Source: a bacterium
Lineage (GTDB): Bacteria > JAMCPX01
Direction: 5' to 3'
Length of the DNA: 64,000 nucleotides
Assembly: GCA_021792615.1 (NCBI GenBank)
Contig: JAJYUJ010000001.1
Coordinates: forward strand, 62,001 to 126,000
In this document: piece after piece, positions 17,634 through 25,979 of the stretch
Numbering within the stretch: position 1 is the stretch's first letter
How the letters are laid out: each line of letters opens with the position of its first letter
Program-made: the position numbers and the translations under genes
Notes under the pieces: model-generated
Databases searched by the model: none
What the model was told of the DNA's origin: nothing
The model's input: only the letters and a program-made list of their open reading frames with translations

Positions 17634-18800
17634 ATGAAAGAAAAAGAGTCAAGTAAAGGGTTTAACAGATCAACAGAGGGATTGCTTCTACGCCAAAGGC
17701 GTCTCGCAATGACGATCCTGGGGGTGTTTGTAGTTGCAAGTGCAATGTTCACGGGTTGCGGGAAAACGAACTCCGGGAATGCCATGCTTCCCCATGCACC
17801 GTATGTAATAGCACTATCCCAGCCCGCAGGTAATTTACCCGGCTCGCTGTATGCGCTATCGCCGACAGCAGGTACCGTGCAAAAATTAAACCTGAATGTC
17901 GGGTTGATCCCCAATAGCATGCTGTTGGATGGCAATAATCTTTATGTCGTTAATGCCGGCGACGCGACGATCTCCGTAATCTCTATTACAGAAAGCACGT
18001 CCAATATCTATATGAAGAATAACGGTTATATCCCTTTACCTCCGGGTAGCGCACCTGAATACCTTACAGAGACAACGGTAAACGGCGTAAAGACCGGCTA
18101 TGTAACCTTAAACCAGATCAATCAGGTCGAGGTTATTAACATGGACAAAAACACTGTATTGAACGATATACCGCTATCTTCATATAGCACATGGGCTTCA
18201 AAGTTCCAGACGCACCCATGGGGCATTGCCGGGGTAAATAACGGGATCATGGTTGCAAACAATGGCATGAGCTATACAGACTTCACCTATGCTTCGCCTG
18301 GCATGATAAGCATTATAGATCCATCAACACAAGCCGTAACAAATAATATCACAACAACCGGCATTAATCTTCAGGCTGTCGAGCCGCTTACGCAATCAGG
18401 GTTCGTGGTAATATCAAACGGCAATTACAGCACCATAAGCGGATATGCAGAGCTCTATCATGATAATTTTACGGAACGGGCATCTATACCTTTAAGCGGA
18501 GGAGGTGCAGGCATTGCACTCAGCTCCACAGGTATGGGGTACGTAGCATCAAGCAGCATTGTCGGATACGATGAGATCGACACGAATGCCGGTACTTTTG
18601 TTTCAACGACCGATCTCACAAAACAGGTAAAAGGGTTGAACGGGTTTAACCTCACGAGTATCAAATTTGCTCCCGATGGCACGCTCTGGGCAACGGATTG
18701 GCAGGACAATATGGTCTTTGAGATTGATCCGCAGACAAATACCGTGATAAAGACTTTTTCATTGCCTGAGCATGCTCAGGATATGGTGTTTGTATATTGA
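17634..18800 (+). CDS. Beta-propeller (YncE/YVTN-like) lipoprotein of the B12 locus, BtuG-like
   Basis: 388 residues. The ATG at 17634 has a very strong AAAGGAGG site; 11 further codons are open upstream but unlikely. The first ~35 residues are polar and arginine-rich (LLLRQRRLA), followed by a hydrophobic stretch and lipobox, MFTGC (Cys ~42), so it is probably a lipoprotein. The rest shows repeated blades of the YVTN/YncE kind: LYALSPTAGTVQKLNLNVG, NLYVVNAGDATISVI, GTLWATDWQDNMVFEIDPQT and NTVIKTFSLPEHAQDM. It lies between btuB and btuF. Bacteroides BtuG, a surface beta-propeller lipoprotein that binds cobalamin and works with BtuB, is the obvious functional model. That link is inferred from fold and location only. 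Confidence 0.7.
   Translation: MKEKESSKGFNRSTEGLLLRQRRLAMTILGVFVVASAMFTGCGKTNSGNAMLPHAPYVIALSQPAGNLPGSLYALSPTAGTVQKLNLNVGLIPNSMLLDGNNLYVVNAGDATISVISITESTSNIYMKNNGYIPLPPGSAPEYLTETTVNGVKTGYVTLNQINQVEVINMDKNTVLNDIPLSSYSTWASKFQTHPWGIAGVNNGIMVANNGMSYTDFTYASPGMISIIDPSTQAVTNNITTTGINLQAVEPLTQSGFVVISNGNYSTISGYAELYHDNFTERASIPLSGGGAGIALSSTGMGYVASSSIVGYDEIDTNAGTFVSTTDLTKQVKGLNGFNLTSIKFAPDGTLWATDWQDNMVFEIDPQTNTVIKTFSLPEHAQDMVFVY
17681..17710. repeat. Type C palindrome located inside the lipoprotein coding sequence
   Basis: ATTGC-N4-ACGCC-AAA-GGCGT-N3-GCAAT forms a two-part stem-loop within codons ~16-26 of the preceding CDS, and is read as GLLLRQRRLAM. A related unit with the same ends (CATTGC...GCAATGAC) lies between genes at 62317-62352, which suggests a dispersed repeat that has become part of a coding region. 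Confidence 0.55.
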
Positions 18801-18806
18801 GGGATT

Positions 18807-19745
18807 GTGTTACATAAAATTGTATTCAAAATACCAATACTGTGTGCCATGGTTATTGTAGGTGCAACCGGTGTACCCATCCAAAAGGTGGGCATGGTTG
18901 CCCAACACTTTGCCGGGACAAGCCCTGCCCCTGCAACCATTACTGTCCGTGATGACACAGGCAGAAAAGTCTCCATCCGGCTTCCGGTGCAACGGGTTGT
19001 AACGCTTGCTCCGTCAAATACAGATATTCTCGAGGCACTTGGAATGACATCAACCATCGTAGGTGCAAACAATACAGACGACAGTCCATTGCCGAAAGAT
19101 GTGAAAAGGGTTGGTTCTGTCAATCCGTCTATTGAAGAGATTGTGTCTTTGAACCCGGCGCTTGTCATGGGTATCTATGGAGAGGACATGGTATGCAACA
19201 GGCTTGAACGCTTGAACATCCCCTGTATAATCCTGTCGCCCGGCAACCTTGAAGGGGTAATGCATGATATAAGGCTTACCGGCCGGCTTTTTTCGGCAAA
19301 TGCCCGTGCATCCGCTATCGTAGATACCATGCAACAAACTATTGACCGGGTACAGGCAAGGTTGGCGCATTGTACGACAAAGCCCCTCGTGTACTTTGAG
19401 ATAGACGGTTCTGATCCCTCAAGGCCGTTTTCTGCCGGTAAAGGGAGTTTTATAGACAGTCTGATAACAATGTCCCATGCGGTCAATATCGCGCATACCA
19501 CGGGTACGCTATGGCCGCAGTTGTCTTCCGAATACATTCTCGCGAGCAATCCGGATGTTATTATTTTATCGGATAAGCTTGATATACATGCGTTGAAAAA
19601 ACGTCAGGGCTGGCCGGGGATAAAGGCTATCAAAAACAAAAGGGTCTATACTATTGATGTAAATCTGGTGTCAAGGCCGGGCCCGGACATCGTAAAGGCG
19701 TATGTTGAAATAGCAAGGGACATCCATCCGGAGGAGTTTAAATAG
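18807..19745 (+). CDS. btuF: Periplasmic cobalamin-binding protein BtuF-like
   Basis: 312 residues. An N-terminal hydrophobic signal (about residues 7-22) is followed by the periplasmic-binding fold typical of BtuF/FepB: VTLAPSNTDILEALGM (lobe 1), then GSVNPSIEEIVSLNPALVMG, and FSAGKGSFIDSLITMSHAVNIA. The C-terminus ends in a helix with SRPGPDIVKAYVEIA. It starts with GTG at 18807, 6 bp after the lipoprotein gene, and precedes btuCD. It should deliver cobalamin to the BtuCD permease. A siderophore or haem ligand is possible by family, but the B12 riboswitch and BtuB context favour cobalamin. Confidence 0.88.
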   Translation: MLHKIVFKIPILCAMVIVGATGVPIQKVGMVAQHFAGTSPAPATITVRDDTGRKVSIRLPVQRVVTLAPSNTDILEALGMTSTIVGANNTDDSPLPKDVKRVGSVNPSIEEIVSLNPALVMGIYGEDMVCNRLERLNIPCIILSPGNLEGVMHDIRLTGRLFSANARASAIVDTMQQTIDRVQARLAHCTTKPLVYFEIDGSDPSRPFSAGKGSFIDSLITMSHAVNIAHTTGTLWPQLSSEYILASNPDVIILSDKLDIHALKKRQGWPGIKAIKNKRVYTIDVNLVSRPGPDIVKAYVEIARDIHPEEFK

Positions 19746-19778
19746 ATGTTAAACCAATTTCTCATACGCTTCTGTGTT

Positions 19779-19866
19779 ACCCCTCTTAGTTTAAGAGGGG
19801 GTAGGGGAGTTACAAAAAGGCATTCCAAGATCATAACCCCCTTCCGTCCCCCTTATCTTAAGGGGG
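19779..19866. repeat. Pair of C/G-rich palindromes between btuF and btuC
   Basis: ACCCCTCTTA...TAAGAGGGGGT (19779-19802) and CCCCCTTATCTTAAGGGGG (19848-19866) are strong stem-loops in the 278-bp gap between btuF and btuC. No gene is credible there; the 93-codon frame across it reads through the palindromes. They resemble the cluster at 10076-10243. Being inside the presumed B12 operon, they could attenuate or stabilise the transcript. Confidence 0.6.
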
Positions 19867-20023
19867 AAATCAAAAACATTTGCGGTCCAAGCCTTGCCGG
19901 GGTATTTCTTTCCTTTACGAAAGACAAATTCCTGACCCATCATTTGGATTGGTGTCCCGCCCATTTTACTAAAGGGGTGAGAGGAGGGATTAGTATGCGG
20001 CCTTTGAAAGGAACTTGTAACCA

Positions 20024-21040
20024 ATGAAACTGCATCAATTTATAGAACGGCATACATGGCTTCTGTGGCTTACCCTTGTGCTGTGCCTTCTCATGGTCTT
20101 TGTTCTGAATATCGCGATAGGGCCTGTCAATATACCATTATCGACTGTCCTCCATGCATTTCTGTCTTCATCGAAAAACATAGACAGTACGATCATCCTA
20201 TCCATCAGACTGCCGATAGCTCTATCGGGTATTATCGTGGGAGCGAGTCTCGGGGTCAGCGGTGCGATCTTCCAGGCGATTCTGCGCAATCCTCTTGCAG
20301 ATCCTTACATACTCGGCATATCCGCGGGGGCGGCACTGGGTGCGTCCATAGCGCAGGCACTTCTTCTCAGCAGCATTCCCGTATCTCTTTCGGCATTTGT
20401 CGGCGCTATCGCAGCCATGGCAATGGTTTACCTGCTGTCATTATCTTCGGGCAGCTCGACGCCGCTTTACCTTATACTTTCGGGAGTCGCCATCAGTGCG
20501 CTCCTCGGCTCAATCATGTCTTTTGTCATGCTGATGAGTAATGCAATGCAGATACGGATCTATTCTATCATGCTGTGGCTGATGGGCGGTATCAAGGAGA
20601 CAGGATGGCATGAGCTTATTTTTATCGGCGCAGCATTTAGTATCCTCATGGTGCTTGCGTTGTTGACAGCCCCGTACCTTGATATACTGCCGTTCGGAGA
20701 CGAAAAGGCGTCGAGTCTGGGCGTACACGTCGAAAGGGCAAGACTGCTGTCCATGACTATTGCAGCACTGCTTGCCGGCATCGCGGTTTACCTGAGCGGT
20801 CTTGTAGGATTTGTGGGGCTCGTTGTGCCGCATATTACACGTCTGGTCATAGGGCCATCCCATAAACGGCTTATAACGGTCAGCATTTTTGTCGGTGCTA
20901 TCTTTTTGCTGTTCTCCGATCTCATTGCAAGGACTGTGTTGCGGCCCATCGAGGTACCTGTCGGCATAATAACATCGCTCATCGGTGCGCCATTTTTTCT
21001 TTATTTGTTATTACGTGCGTATAAGGGGTATAAATTCTAA
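20024..21040 (+). CDS. btuC: Cobalamin ABC transporter permease BtuC-like (FecCD family)
   Basis: 338 residues, highly hydrophobic with about ten predicted membrane helices. FecCD-family landmarks are GASLGVSGAIFQAILRNPLADPYILGISAGAALGAS, in pieces around residues 72-107, and the late GLVVPHITRLVIGPSHK near 275 with LIARTVLRPIEVPVGIITSLIGAPFF close to the end. These permeases import B12, haem or ferric siderophores; the locus favours B12. The stop overlaps the btuD start (TAATG). Confidence 0.92.
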   Translation: MKLHQFIERHTWLLWLTLVLCLLMVFVLNIAIGPVNIPLSTVLHAFLSSSKNIDSTIILSIRLPIALSGIIVGASLGVSGAIFQAILRNPLADPYILGISAGAALGASIAQALLLSSIPVSLSAFVGAIAAMAMVYLLSLSSGSSTPLYLILSGVAISALLGSIMSFVMLMSNAMQIRIYSIMLWLMGGIKETGWHELIFIGAAFSILMVLALLTAPYLDILPFGDEKASSLGVHVERARLLSMTIAALLAGIAVYLSGLVGFVGLVVPHITRLVIGPSHKRLITVSIFVGAIFLLFSDLIARTVLRPIEVPVGIITSLIGAPFFLYLLLRAYKGYKF

Positions 21041-21774
21041 TGTATCTATCCGTCGCGAACGTCTCATTTGCCCATAACAGCACATTCAGGATAGAGGGCC
21101 TAAGCCTTGCGGTTGATAAGGGAGAGATGCTTGGCATTATAGGACCAAACGGCTCCGGTAAAACGACACTGCTGAAACTCCTGTCCGGTATCTTTAAACC
21201 GCAGGCCGGGACTATAACGCTCGACGGGCACGATATGCATGCATTCAAACACAAGGAGCTCGCCTGCATAAGGGCCTATGTGCCGGAGAGCATCGATCTG
21301 CCGTTCGACTATACCGTCTCAGAGATCATCGCGATCGGCAGGCACCCATTCATCGGGACATTTTCAAGGCCAGGCAAAAACGATCGTAAAGCTATTGACA
21401 ACGCAATCGAACTGACGGACACGCATAAGCTCGTAAACAGAAAATTCTTTACGTTGTCCATGGGAGAGAAACAAAGGGTCATGCTCGCAATGGCGATTGC
21501 CCAGGAGCCGGAGGTTCTCTTGCTCGACGAACCCATTTCGCACCTTGATATCGGACATCAGCTTGCATTCATGCATACGCTCAAACAGCTTCATAGAAGC
21601 GGCACAACCATAATCTCGGCCATGCACGAGCTTCCCCTTGCAAGAGAGTTTTTTGAACGGCTGTGCCTTATGGATAACGGAAGGATCGTGAAGGCCGCAA
21701 CATCCGGTGACAGGGAGCTCCTCGACCATATAAAATCCGTGTTTGGCGTCACGGAAGAACGGTTCATAAAATAA
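21040..21774 (+). CDS. btuD: Cobalamin ABC transporter ATP-binding protein BtuD-like
   Basis: 244 residues. Walker A is GPNGSGKTT (about residue 34), the ABC signature is LSMGEKQRVMLAMA, and Walker B is VLLLDEPISHLDIG with the H-loop in SAMHE. This is the FecE/BtuD subfamily. It overlaps btuC by one base, so the two are translationally coupled. It powers inner-membrane import of the ligand delivered by the BtuF-like protein. It is the last gene of the riboswitch-led locus; ~100 bp without clear signals separate it from the polysaccharide exporter. Confidence 0.93.
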   Translation: MYLSVANVSFAHNSTFRIEGLSLAVDKGEMLGIIGPNGSGKTTLLKLLSGIFKPQAGTITLDGHDMHAFKHKELACIRAYVPESIDLPFDYTVSEIIAIGRHPFIGTFSRPGKNDRKAIDNAIELTDTHKLVNRKFFTLSMGEKQRVMLAMAIAQEPEVLLLDEPISHLDIGHQLAFMHTLKQLHRSGTTIISAMHELPLAREFFERLCLMDNGRIVKAATSGDRELLDHIKSVFGVTEERFIK

Positions 21775-21876
21775 GCCTGCAAATTATTGATGTCGTGTAC
21801 TCTGTTGCTTTTCACAAACTCCCGTGCTTTCATGGTAATGTATTAAATTAAATCTAAAACCATATTTGATGCGATT

Positions 21877-22662
21877 ATGAAAAGAATTGTCGAACATTTT
21901 AAAGAACTTTACAAATACAGGGCGCTGATAAACGCGCTGGTGGTAAGAGGCCTGAAGGCAAGGTACAGGGGATCGGTACTTGGGTTTTTCTGGACATTCA
22001 TAAACCCGTTTTTATTGATGCTGGTTTATGTGTTTGTTTTCAAGGTCTTAATGAAAAACGGCATAAAGAATTATTCCGTATTCCTTTTTGCCGGGCTGCT
22101 GCCGTGGACATGGTTTTCTACAGCACTTACCGATGGCGTCAACTCCATTGTAGGCGGCTCGAATCTTATAACAAAGGTGCTTTTCCCGCCTCAGGTCTTA
22201 CCCACGGTTTCCGTGCTCGTGAACATGATGAACTACATTTTCAGTTTACCGCTTTTACTTTTATTTATGTTCATTTTAAAAATGGACCTCGGTATTTCCA
22301 TAATAGCCATTATCCCCGTCATAATTATCCAGTTGATATTAACGGAAGGACTTGTGCTTATAATCGCCGCTGTAAATGTTTATTTCCGGGATCTCCAGCA
22401 AATTGTGAGTAACTTCCTTTTGCTTGGATTTTTTGTAACGCCTATCATTTATCAACTGTCACAGGTCCCTTCCCGGTATTTAATTATTTTCTACATGAAC
22501 CCAATGACTTTATTGGTCCGATCTTATCAATGGATTTTTTATTACAATATCTTTCCCAACTGGCTGCATCTGTCTTATTTACTGATTGCCTCGGTTGTCA
22601 TACTTCTTATAGGCGCATACCTATTCGAAAAGCTTAAAGAGGCATTCCCGGAGTTTATATGA
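21877..22662 (+). CDS. wzm: Polysaccharide ABC exporter permease, Wzm-type
   Basis: 261 residues with an N-terminal amphipathic helix region (KELYKYRALINALVVRGLKARYRGSVLG) and six hydrophobic segments, the ABC-2 membrane topology of Wzm/KpsM proteins. The segment LGFFWTFINPFLLMLVYVFVF and the later FVTPIIYQLSQVP are typical. Its neighbour is the matching ATPase, overlapped by 4 bp. The pair exports undecaprenyl-linked O-antigen or a related glycan across the inner membrane. It opens the AT-rich polysaccharide island. Confidence 0.9.
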   Translation: MKRIVEHFKELYKYRALINALVVRGLKARYRGSVLGFFWTFINPFLLMLVYVFVFKVLMKNGIKNYSVFLFAGLLPWTWFSTALTDGVNSIVGGSNLITKVLFPPQVLPTVSVLVNMMNYIFSLPLLLLFMFILKMDLGISIIAIIPVIIIQLILTEGLVLIIAAVNVYFRDLQQIVSNFLLLGFFVTPIIYQLSQVPSRYLIIFYMNPMTLLVRSYQWIFYYNIFPNWLHLSYLLIASVVILLIGAYLFEKLKEAFPEFI

Positions 22663-23408
22663 ATGATGCGATCGTTTTGGAGCATGTAGAGAAACATTTT
22701 AAAAAATATGCGTTAAAAAAGAATTATTCGAGTTTCAAGGAGCGTCTTGCTCATTTTAATTGGTTCGAGAAAAATCCAAACAAAGAATACCTTGAGGTCC
22801 TTGAGGATATAAACCTATCCATAAGAAAGGGCTCGACATTCGGTTTGATAGGGAACAACGGGTCCGGCAAAAGCACAATCCTTAAACTTATAGCAGGGAT
22901 ATACAAGCCGGACAAGGGCAGGGTTATGGTGGACGGCAGGGTCTCGACACTGATAGAGGTCGGGGCTGGCTTCCATCCCGAGTTCACAGGCAGGGAAAAT
23001 ATCTTCATAAACGGCATTATACTCGGCCTCCCGAAAAAAGAGATAAAAAAGCGGTTCGATCAAATTGTTGCATTCGCCGAGCTCGAGGATTTCATCGATG
23101 CGCCTGTCAGAACGTACTCGACAGGCATGTACATGCGCCTTGGGTTCTCGGTGGCCGTAAATGTGGATCCCGATATACTTTTAATAGACGAGGTCCTGGC
23201 TGTCGGTGACGAGTCGTTCCAGAAAAAGTGTATCGACAAGATCACGGATTTCCGCAACAGGGGTAAAACCATGATCATAGTTACACACAGTATGGGGATG
23301 ATCAAACAACTGTGCGACGATGCAGTATGGATACACGGCAGGGGTATATCCAAAGGCAGCACGGTCGATGACACCATACATGCATACCAAACAAGTCAGA
23401 AGTCGTGA
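22659..23408 (+). CDS. wzt: Polysaccharide ABC exporter ATPase, Wzt-type (short)
   Basis: 249 residues. It has Walker A GNNGSGKST (about residue 65), the signature segment YSTGMYMRLGFSVAVN and Walker B ILLIDEVLAVGD. The upstream Trp/Lys-rich N-terminal region is characteristic of Wzt/TagH. It overlaps wzm (ATGA). It lacks the C-terminal carbohydrate-binding domain found in long Wzt proteins that recognise a capped O-antigen terminus. By that comparison substrate recognition should not depend on a terminal cap, or is supplied by another protein. Confidence 0.88.
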   Translation: MNDAIVLEHVEKHFKKYALKKNYSSFKERLAHFNWFEKNPNKEYLEVLEDINLSIRKGSTFGLIGNNGSGKSTILKLIAGIYKPDKGRVMVDGRVSTLIEVGAGFHPEFTGRENIFINGIILGLPKKEIKKRFDQIVAFAELEDFIDAPVRTYSTGMYMRLGFSVAVNVDPDILLIDEVLAVGDESFQKKCIDKITDFRNRGKTMIIVTHSMGMIKQLCDDAVWIHGRGISKGSTVDDTIHAYQTSQKS

Positions 23409-23443
23409 TATCAATTAAGAAAAACAGGTAGATCTGAAAACTA

Positions 23444-23487
23444 TTGACAATACATTAGGTATGAATATATTTGCTACTATAAGTAGC
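23444..23487 (+). promoter_or_regulatory. Promoter and palindromic operator of the toxin-antitoxin pair
   Basis: TTGACA (23444-23449) and TATATT (23466-23471, spacing 16) form a good sigma-70 promoter. Immediately downstream lies the perfect palindrome GCTACT-ATA-AGTAGC (23473-23487), then the GGAGG site and the GTG start of the antitoxin. The position of the palindrome at the expected transcription start fits autorepression by the ribbon-helix-helix antitoxin. Confidence 0.65.
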
Positions 23488-23502
23488 AAAGGAGGTAGTA
23501 CT

Positions 23503-23751
23503 GTGTTAACAAATAAAGTAGAGAAGATTTCGATTTCACTGCCTATAACTCTTATAAATTACATGGATAATATTAAAAAGAAAAATAAAATAGGAAGATC
23601 TGAATTGATCAGACGGGCTGTGGAGCTTTATATGGCTGAAAAAACGAAAGACGAGCTTAGAAAAATTGCATCAAGCATGAGAGGAGAATATAAGTCTAAC
23701 AAAAATTTGACAATACTCAAAGAAATAGAGTACGAGGATTTTGTAGAATGA
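23503..23751 (+). CDS. Ribbon-helix-helix antitoxin (MazE/CopG-like)
   Basis: 82 residues. The core VEKISISLPITLINYMDN followed by GRSELIRRAVELYM is a ribbon-helix-helix DNA-binding fold. The C-terminal half, with charged residues up to YEDFVE, is the likely toxin-neutralising part. An ATG at 23461 is in frame but lies in the promoter/operator. GTG at 23503 with GGAGG seven bases ahead is the better start. Overlap with the downstream toxin (ATGA) implies coupled translation. Confidence 0.82.
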   Translation: MLTNKVEKISISLPITLINYMDNIKKKNKIGRSELIRRAVELYMAEKTKDELRKIASSMRGEYKSNKNLTILKEIEYEDFVE

Positions 23752-24089
23752 AGCAAGGCGAAATATGGTTGATCAATCTAAATCCTACTATAGGGTCAGA
23801 AATAAAAAAGACCAGACCATGTGTTATCCTAAATAACGATGCTATAGGTGTTTTACCCTTAAAGGTAATAGCCCCTCTAACGGATTGTAAGGAAAATTAT
23901 GAGAAAGTTTTATGGTTTGTAAAACTTCAACCAAATAGGAATAACGGATTAAGTAAACTATCTGTAATTGACTTATTTCAGGTGAGGTCCGTGTCGGAAG
24001 AAAGATTTATAAGAAAGATTGGACAAATATATTCGGAGGAACTTGAAAAAGTCAAATATGCATTGAAATTGGTTTTTGATATTACATAA
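23748..24089 (+). CDS. mazF: MazF/PemK-family mRNA interferase toxin
   Basis: 113 residues. The N-terminus KQGEIWLINLNPTIGSEIKKTRPCVIL, read in parts, matches the conserved MazF start (GxIWxxxxxPxxGsEixxxRPxvvl). VIAPLTDC and the later LDLFQ-like segment VIDLFQVRSVSEERF complete the SH3-like fold. MazF toxins cleave mRNA at short sequence motifs. It overlaps the antitoxin gene. The pair lies within the polysaccharide island and probably stabilises it. Confidence 0.9.
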   Translation: MKQGEIWLINLNPTIGSEIKKTRPCVILNNDAIGVLPLKVIAPLTDCKENYEKVLWFVKLQPNRNNGLSKLSVIDLFQVRSVSEERFIRKIGQIYSEELEKVKYALKLVFDIT

Positions 24090-24150
24090 TGTATTCCTGA
24101 TATATTGATATTTGTAGGGGAAGCAAAGAAGAAAAGGTAAAATGTGATGT

Positions 24151-24345
24151 ATGAACAATATTGTTTTTCTTTTTATAGACAGTGCACGGCACGATAGTTT
24201 TATGAAGGCTATGCTAAAAAATACCCAAAAACTTGGTAAAATAGAGAAACGATACAGCTATGCAAGCTGGACATCGCCTTTGCATTACATATACCTAATA
24301 GGTATCATGCTCCAGATATTCACTCAGGTTTCTAATTTAAAATGA
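24151..24345 (+). pseudogene. Remnant of a sulfatase/alkaline phosphatase-like gene (N-terminus only)
   Basis: 64 codons starting NNIVFLFIDSARHDSF and then RYSYASWTSPLHYIYLIG. This resembles the start of sulfatase-superfamily enzymes: the 'D(S/A)xRxD' metal-site segment, with the catalytic-type 'SWTSP.H' segment ~30 residues on. The frame then ends after 'MLQIFTQVSNLK', where a complete enzyme would continue for several hundred residues. It is most likely a truncated remnant left by rearrangement next to the toxin-antitoxin pair. Confidence 0.5.
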
Positions 24346-24389
24346 TCGCTGTCTTGTTTTTTAAGATGGAATATATTTAAGAGGCGCAA

Positions 24390-25979
24390 ATGGTAGAATC
24401 AAAAATACCCGAAATTAATGTTGATGAAATAATGGAAAAGATCCGGGAGGAAGTAAAGAGAAGAAAAGCCCAGCTAAATGAGGTAGATTATCAGTCTAAT
24501 ATATCACACGTAAACGATTCATCCCCAAATCCTATAGTAAAACAAACTAAATTATGGCAAACAATTAAAGCAATACAAGACAGGCTGCGTAAATACCCAT
24601 TTTATAGTTTTGCTTATAGGACAGCATTAAGATTTATCCGATTTATTCCTAAATATCAGGCATCTTTTACTATTGAAGATTTTCTTAAATATGACAATGA
24701 AGTTTTTATTAAAAATGCCTATAAAAGTATACTCCGAAGAGATACTGATGAGCAAGGTTTCAATTTCTATCTATCTATGTTAAAAAATGGCACGCTAAAC
24801 AAAATACAGGTACTTGCGAACTTAAGATATTCAAAAGAAGGAAAAGAGAAAAAAACCAATATCAAAGGTTTATATCTATCTTATTTAGCAACAAAACTCT
24901 ACAAAATACCGATAATGGGTTACGCTATTAGATGGATTACAGCAATCATAAAAATGCCCTTGATTATGCGTAATATTACCGCTTTTGAGAACTATACAAA
25001 TACCAGATTCAATCATTCCGATAGTGTTATGATAAAAGAGTTGAACAATCTTAGAAACACCATAGAAAAGAAGGCGGATGTGCAGGTAGTAGAGCAACTA
25101 AAGGATACAGTATCACGCAAGGCAGATACACAGGTAGTACAGCAGTTAAATCTGGTTGTGCAGGCTGATATAAATAATATTCTGCAACAAATACGCGATC
25201 AGAAATTGAATATTCTTGCGCAGCAGAAAAACCTTTCTTCTTTGATAGAACGGTTGAATCAGAAGACTTCTGAAAAGCTTACCGTTAACGAGGCAAAAAG
25301 CTTTCGTGAAGAACAGTCCCACCAGTTTGATGCCATGTATGTATCATTTGAAGATAGGTTCAGAGGTACACAAGCTGATATCAAAGAGAGGCAAAGGGTT
25401 TATTTGCCCTACATTCACGAAGCTTTGAAAAATACGGATAATGCTCAGGTATTAGATGTTGGATGCGGTAGGGGTGAATGGCTTAAGTTGTTGAAAGAAC
25501 AGAATATTCATGCCAAAGGTATTGATATAAACAGGATTATGGCATCTCAGGCACAAGAGCTTGGTTTAGATGTGGAAGAAGCGGATGTTATTGACTATCT
25601 CAAGCGTCAAAAGGAGAATTTCCTGTCCGTTATTACAGGTTTTCATATTGTCGAGCACCTTCCCTTTGAGATTCTGGTTAAACTTTTTGACGAATCTTTA
25701 AGGGTATTAAAAACAGGTGGAATGGCAATTTTTGAGACGCCAAACCCGGAAAATCTCATAGTCGGTGCTTATACCTTTTATTACGATCCAACCCATCTTC
25801 ACCCAATCCCCCCCGATACCTTGAAGTTTGTTGCAGAGGCAAGGGGATTCACCAATGTAAAGATTTTAAGACTTCATAGGAGAAGTGACCAAACCTCCGC
25901 TGCGAGCGATCCGCTTCACGAGATCATGGAGCGTATAAATATGGAACAGGATTATGCGCTTATCGGATACAAGGGATGA
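24390..25979 (+). CDS. Coiled-coil methyltransferase of the polysaccharide cluster
   Basis: 529 residues. It begins ESKIPEINVDEIMEKIREEV, an N-terminus recurring in O-antigen cluster methyltransferases. A DUF4214-like segment follows at about 104-155 (AYKSILRRDTDEQGFNFYL). A long helical, coiled-coil-like stretch lies at about 210-330 (repeated 'QVVEQL/QQL' heptads). The C-terminal SAM domain has VLDVGCGRGEWLKLL (about 355) and FHIVEHLPFE. The layout resembles polysaccharide-modifying methyltransferases such as WbdD that cap chains at the membrane, but no kinase domain is visible. It overlaps the next glycosyltransferase by 4 bp. Confidence 0.78.
   Translation: MVESKIPEINVDEIMEKIREEVKRRKAQLNEVDYQSNISHVNDSSPNPIVKQTKLWQTIKAIQDRLRKYPFYSFAYRTALRFIRFIPKYQASFTIEDFLKYDNEVFIKNAYKSILRRDTDEQGFNFYLSMLKNGTLNKIQVLANLRYSKEGKEKKTNIKGLYLSYLATKLYKIPIMGYAIRWITAIIKMPLIMRNITAFENYTNTRFNHSDSVMIKELNNLRNTIEKKADVQVVEQLKDTVSRKADTQVVQQLNLVVQADINNILQQIRDQKLNILAQQKNLSSLIERLNQKTSEKLTVNEAKSFREEQSHQFDAMYVSFEDRFRGTQADIKERQRVYLPYIHEALKNTDNAQVLDVGCGRGEWLKLLKEQNIHAKGIDINRIMASQAQELGLDVEEADVIDYLKRQKENFLSVITGFHIVEHLPFEILVKLFDESLRVLKTGGMAIFETPNPENLIVGAYTFYYDPTHLHPIPPDTLKFVAEARGFTNVKILRLHRRSDQTSAASDPLHEIMERINMEQDYALIGYKG

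Noticed and set aside
19746..20027. 93-codon frame between btuF and btuC
   Set aside because: It reads through two palindromic repeats; the protein is low-complexity and proline/glycine-rich, with no family match.
23461..23502. Antitoxin start at ATG 23461
   Set aside because: That codon lies in the promoter/operator; the GTG at 23503 has an ideal ribosome site and gives the normal antitoxin start.
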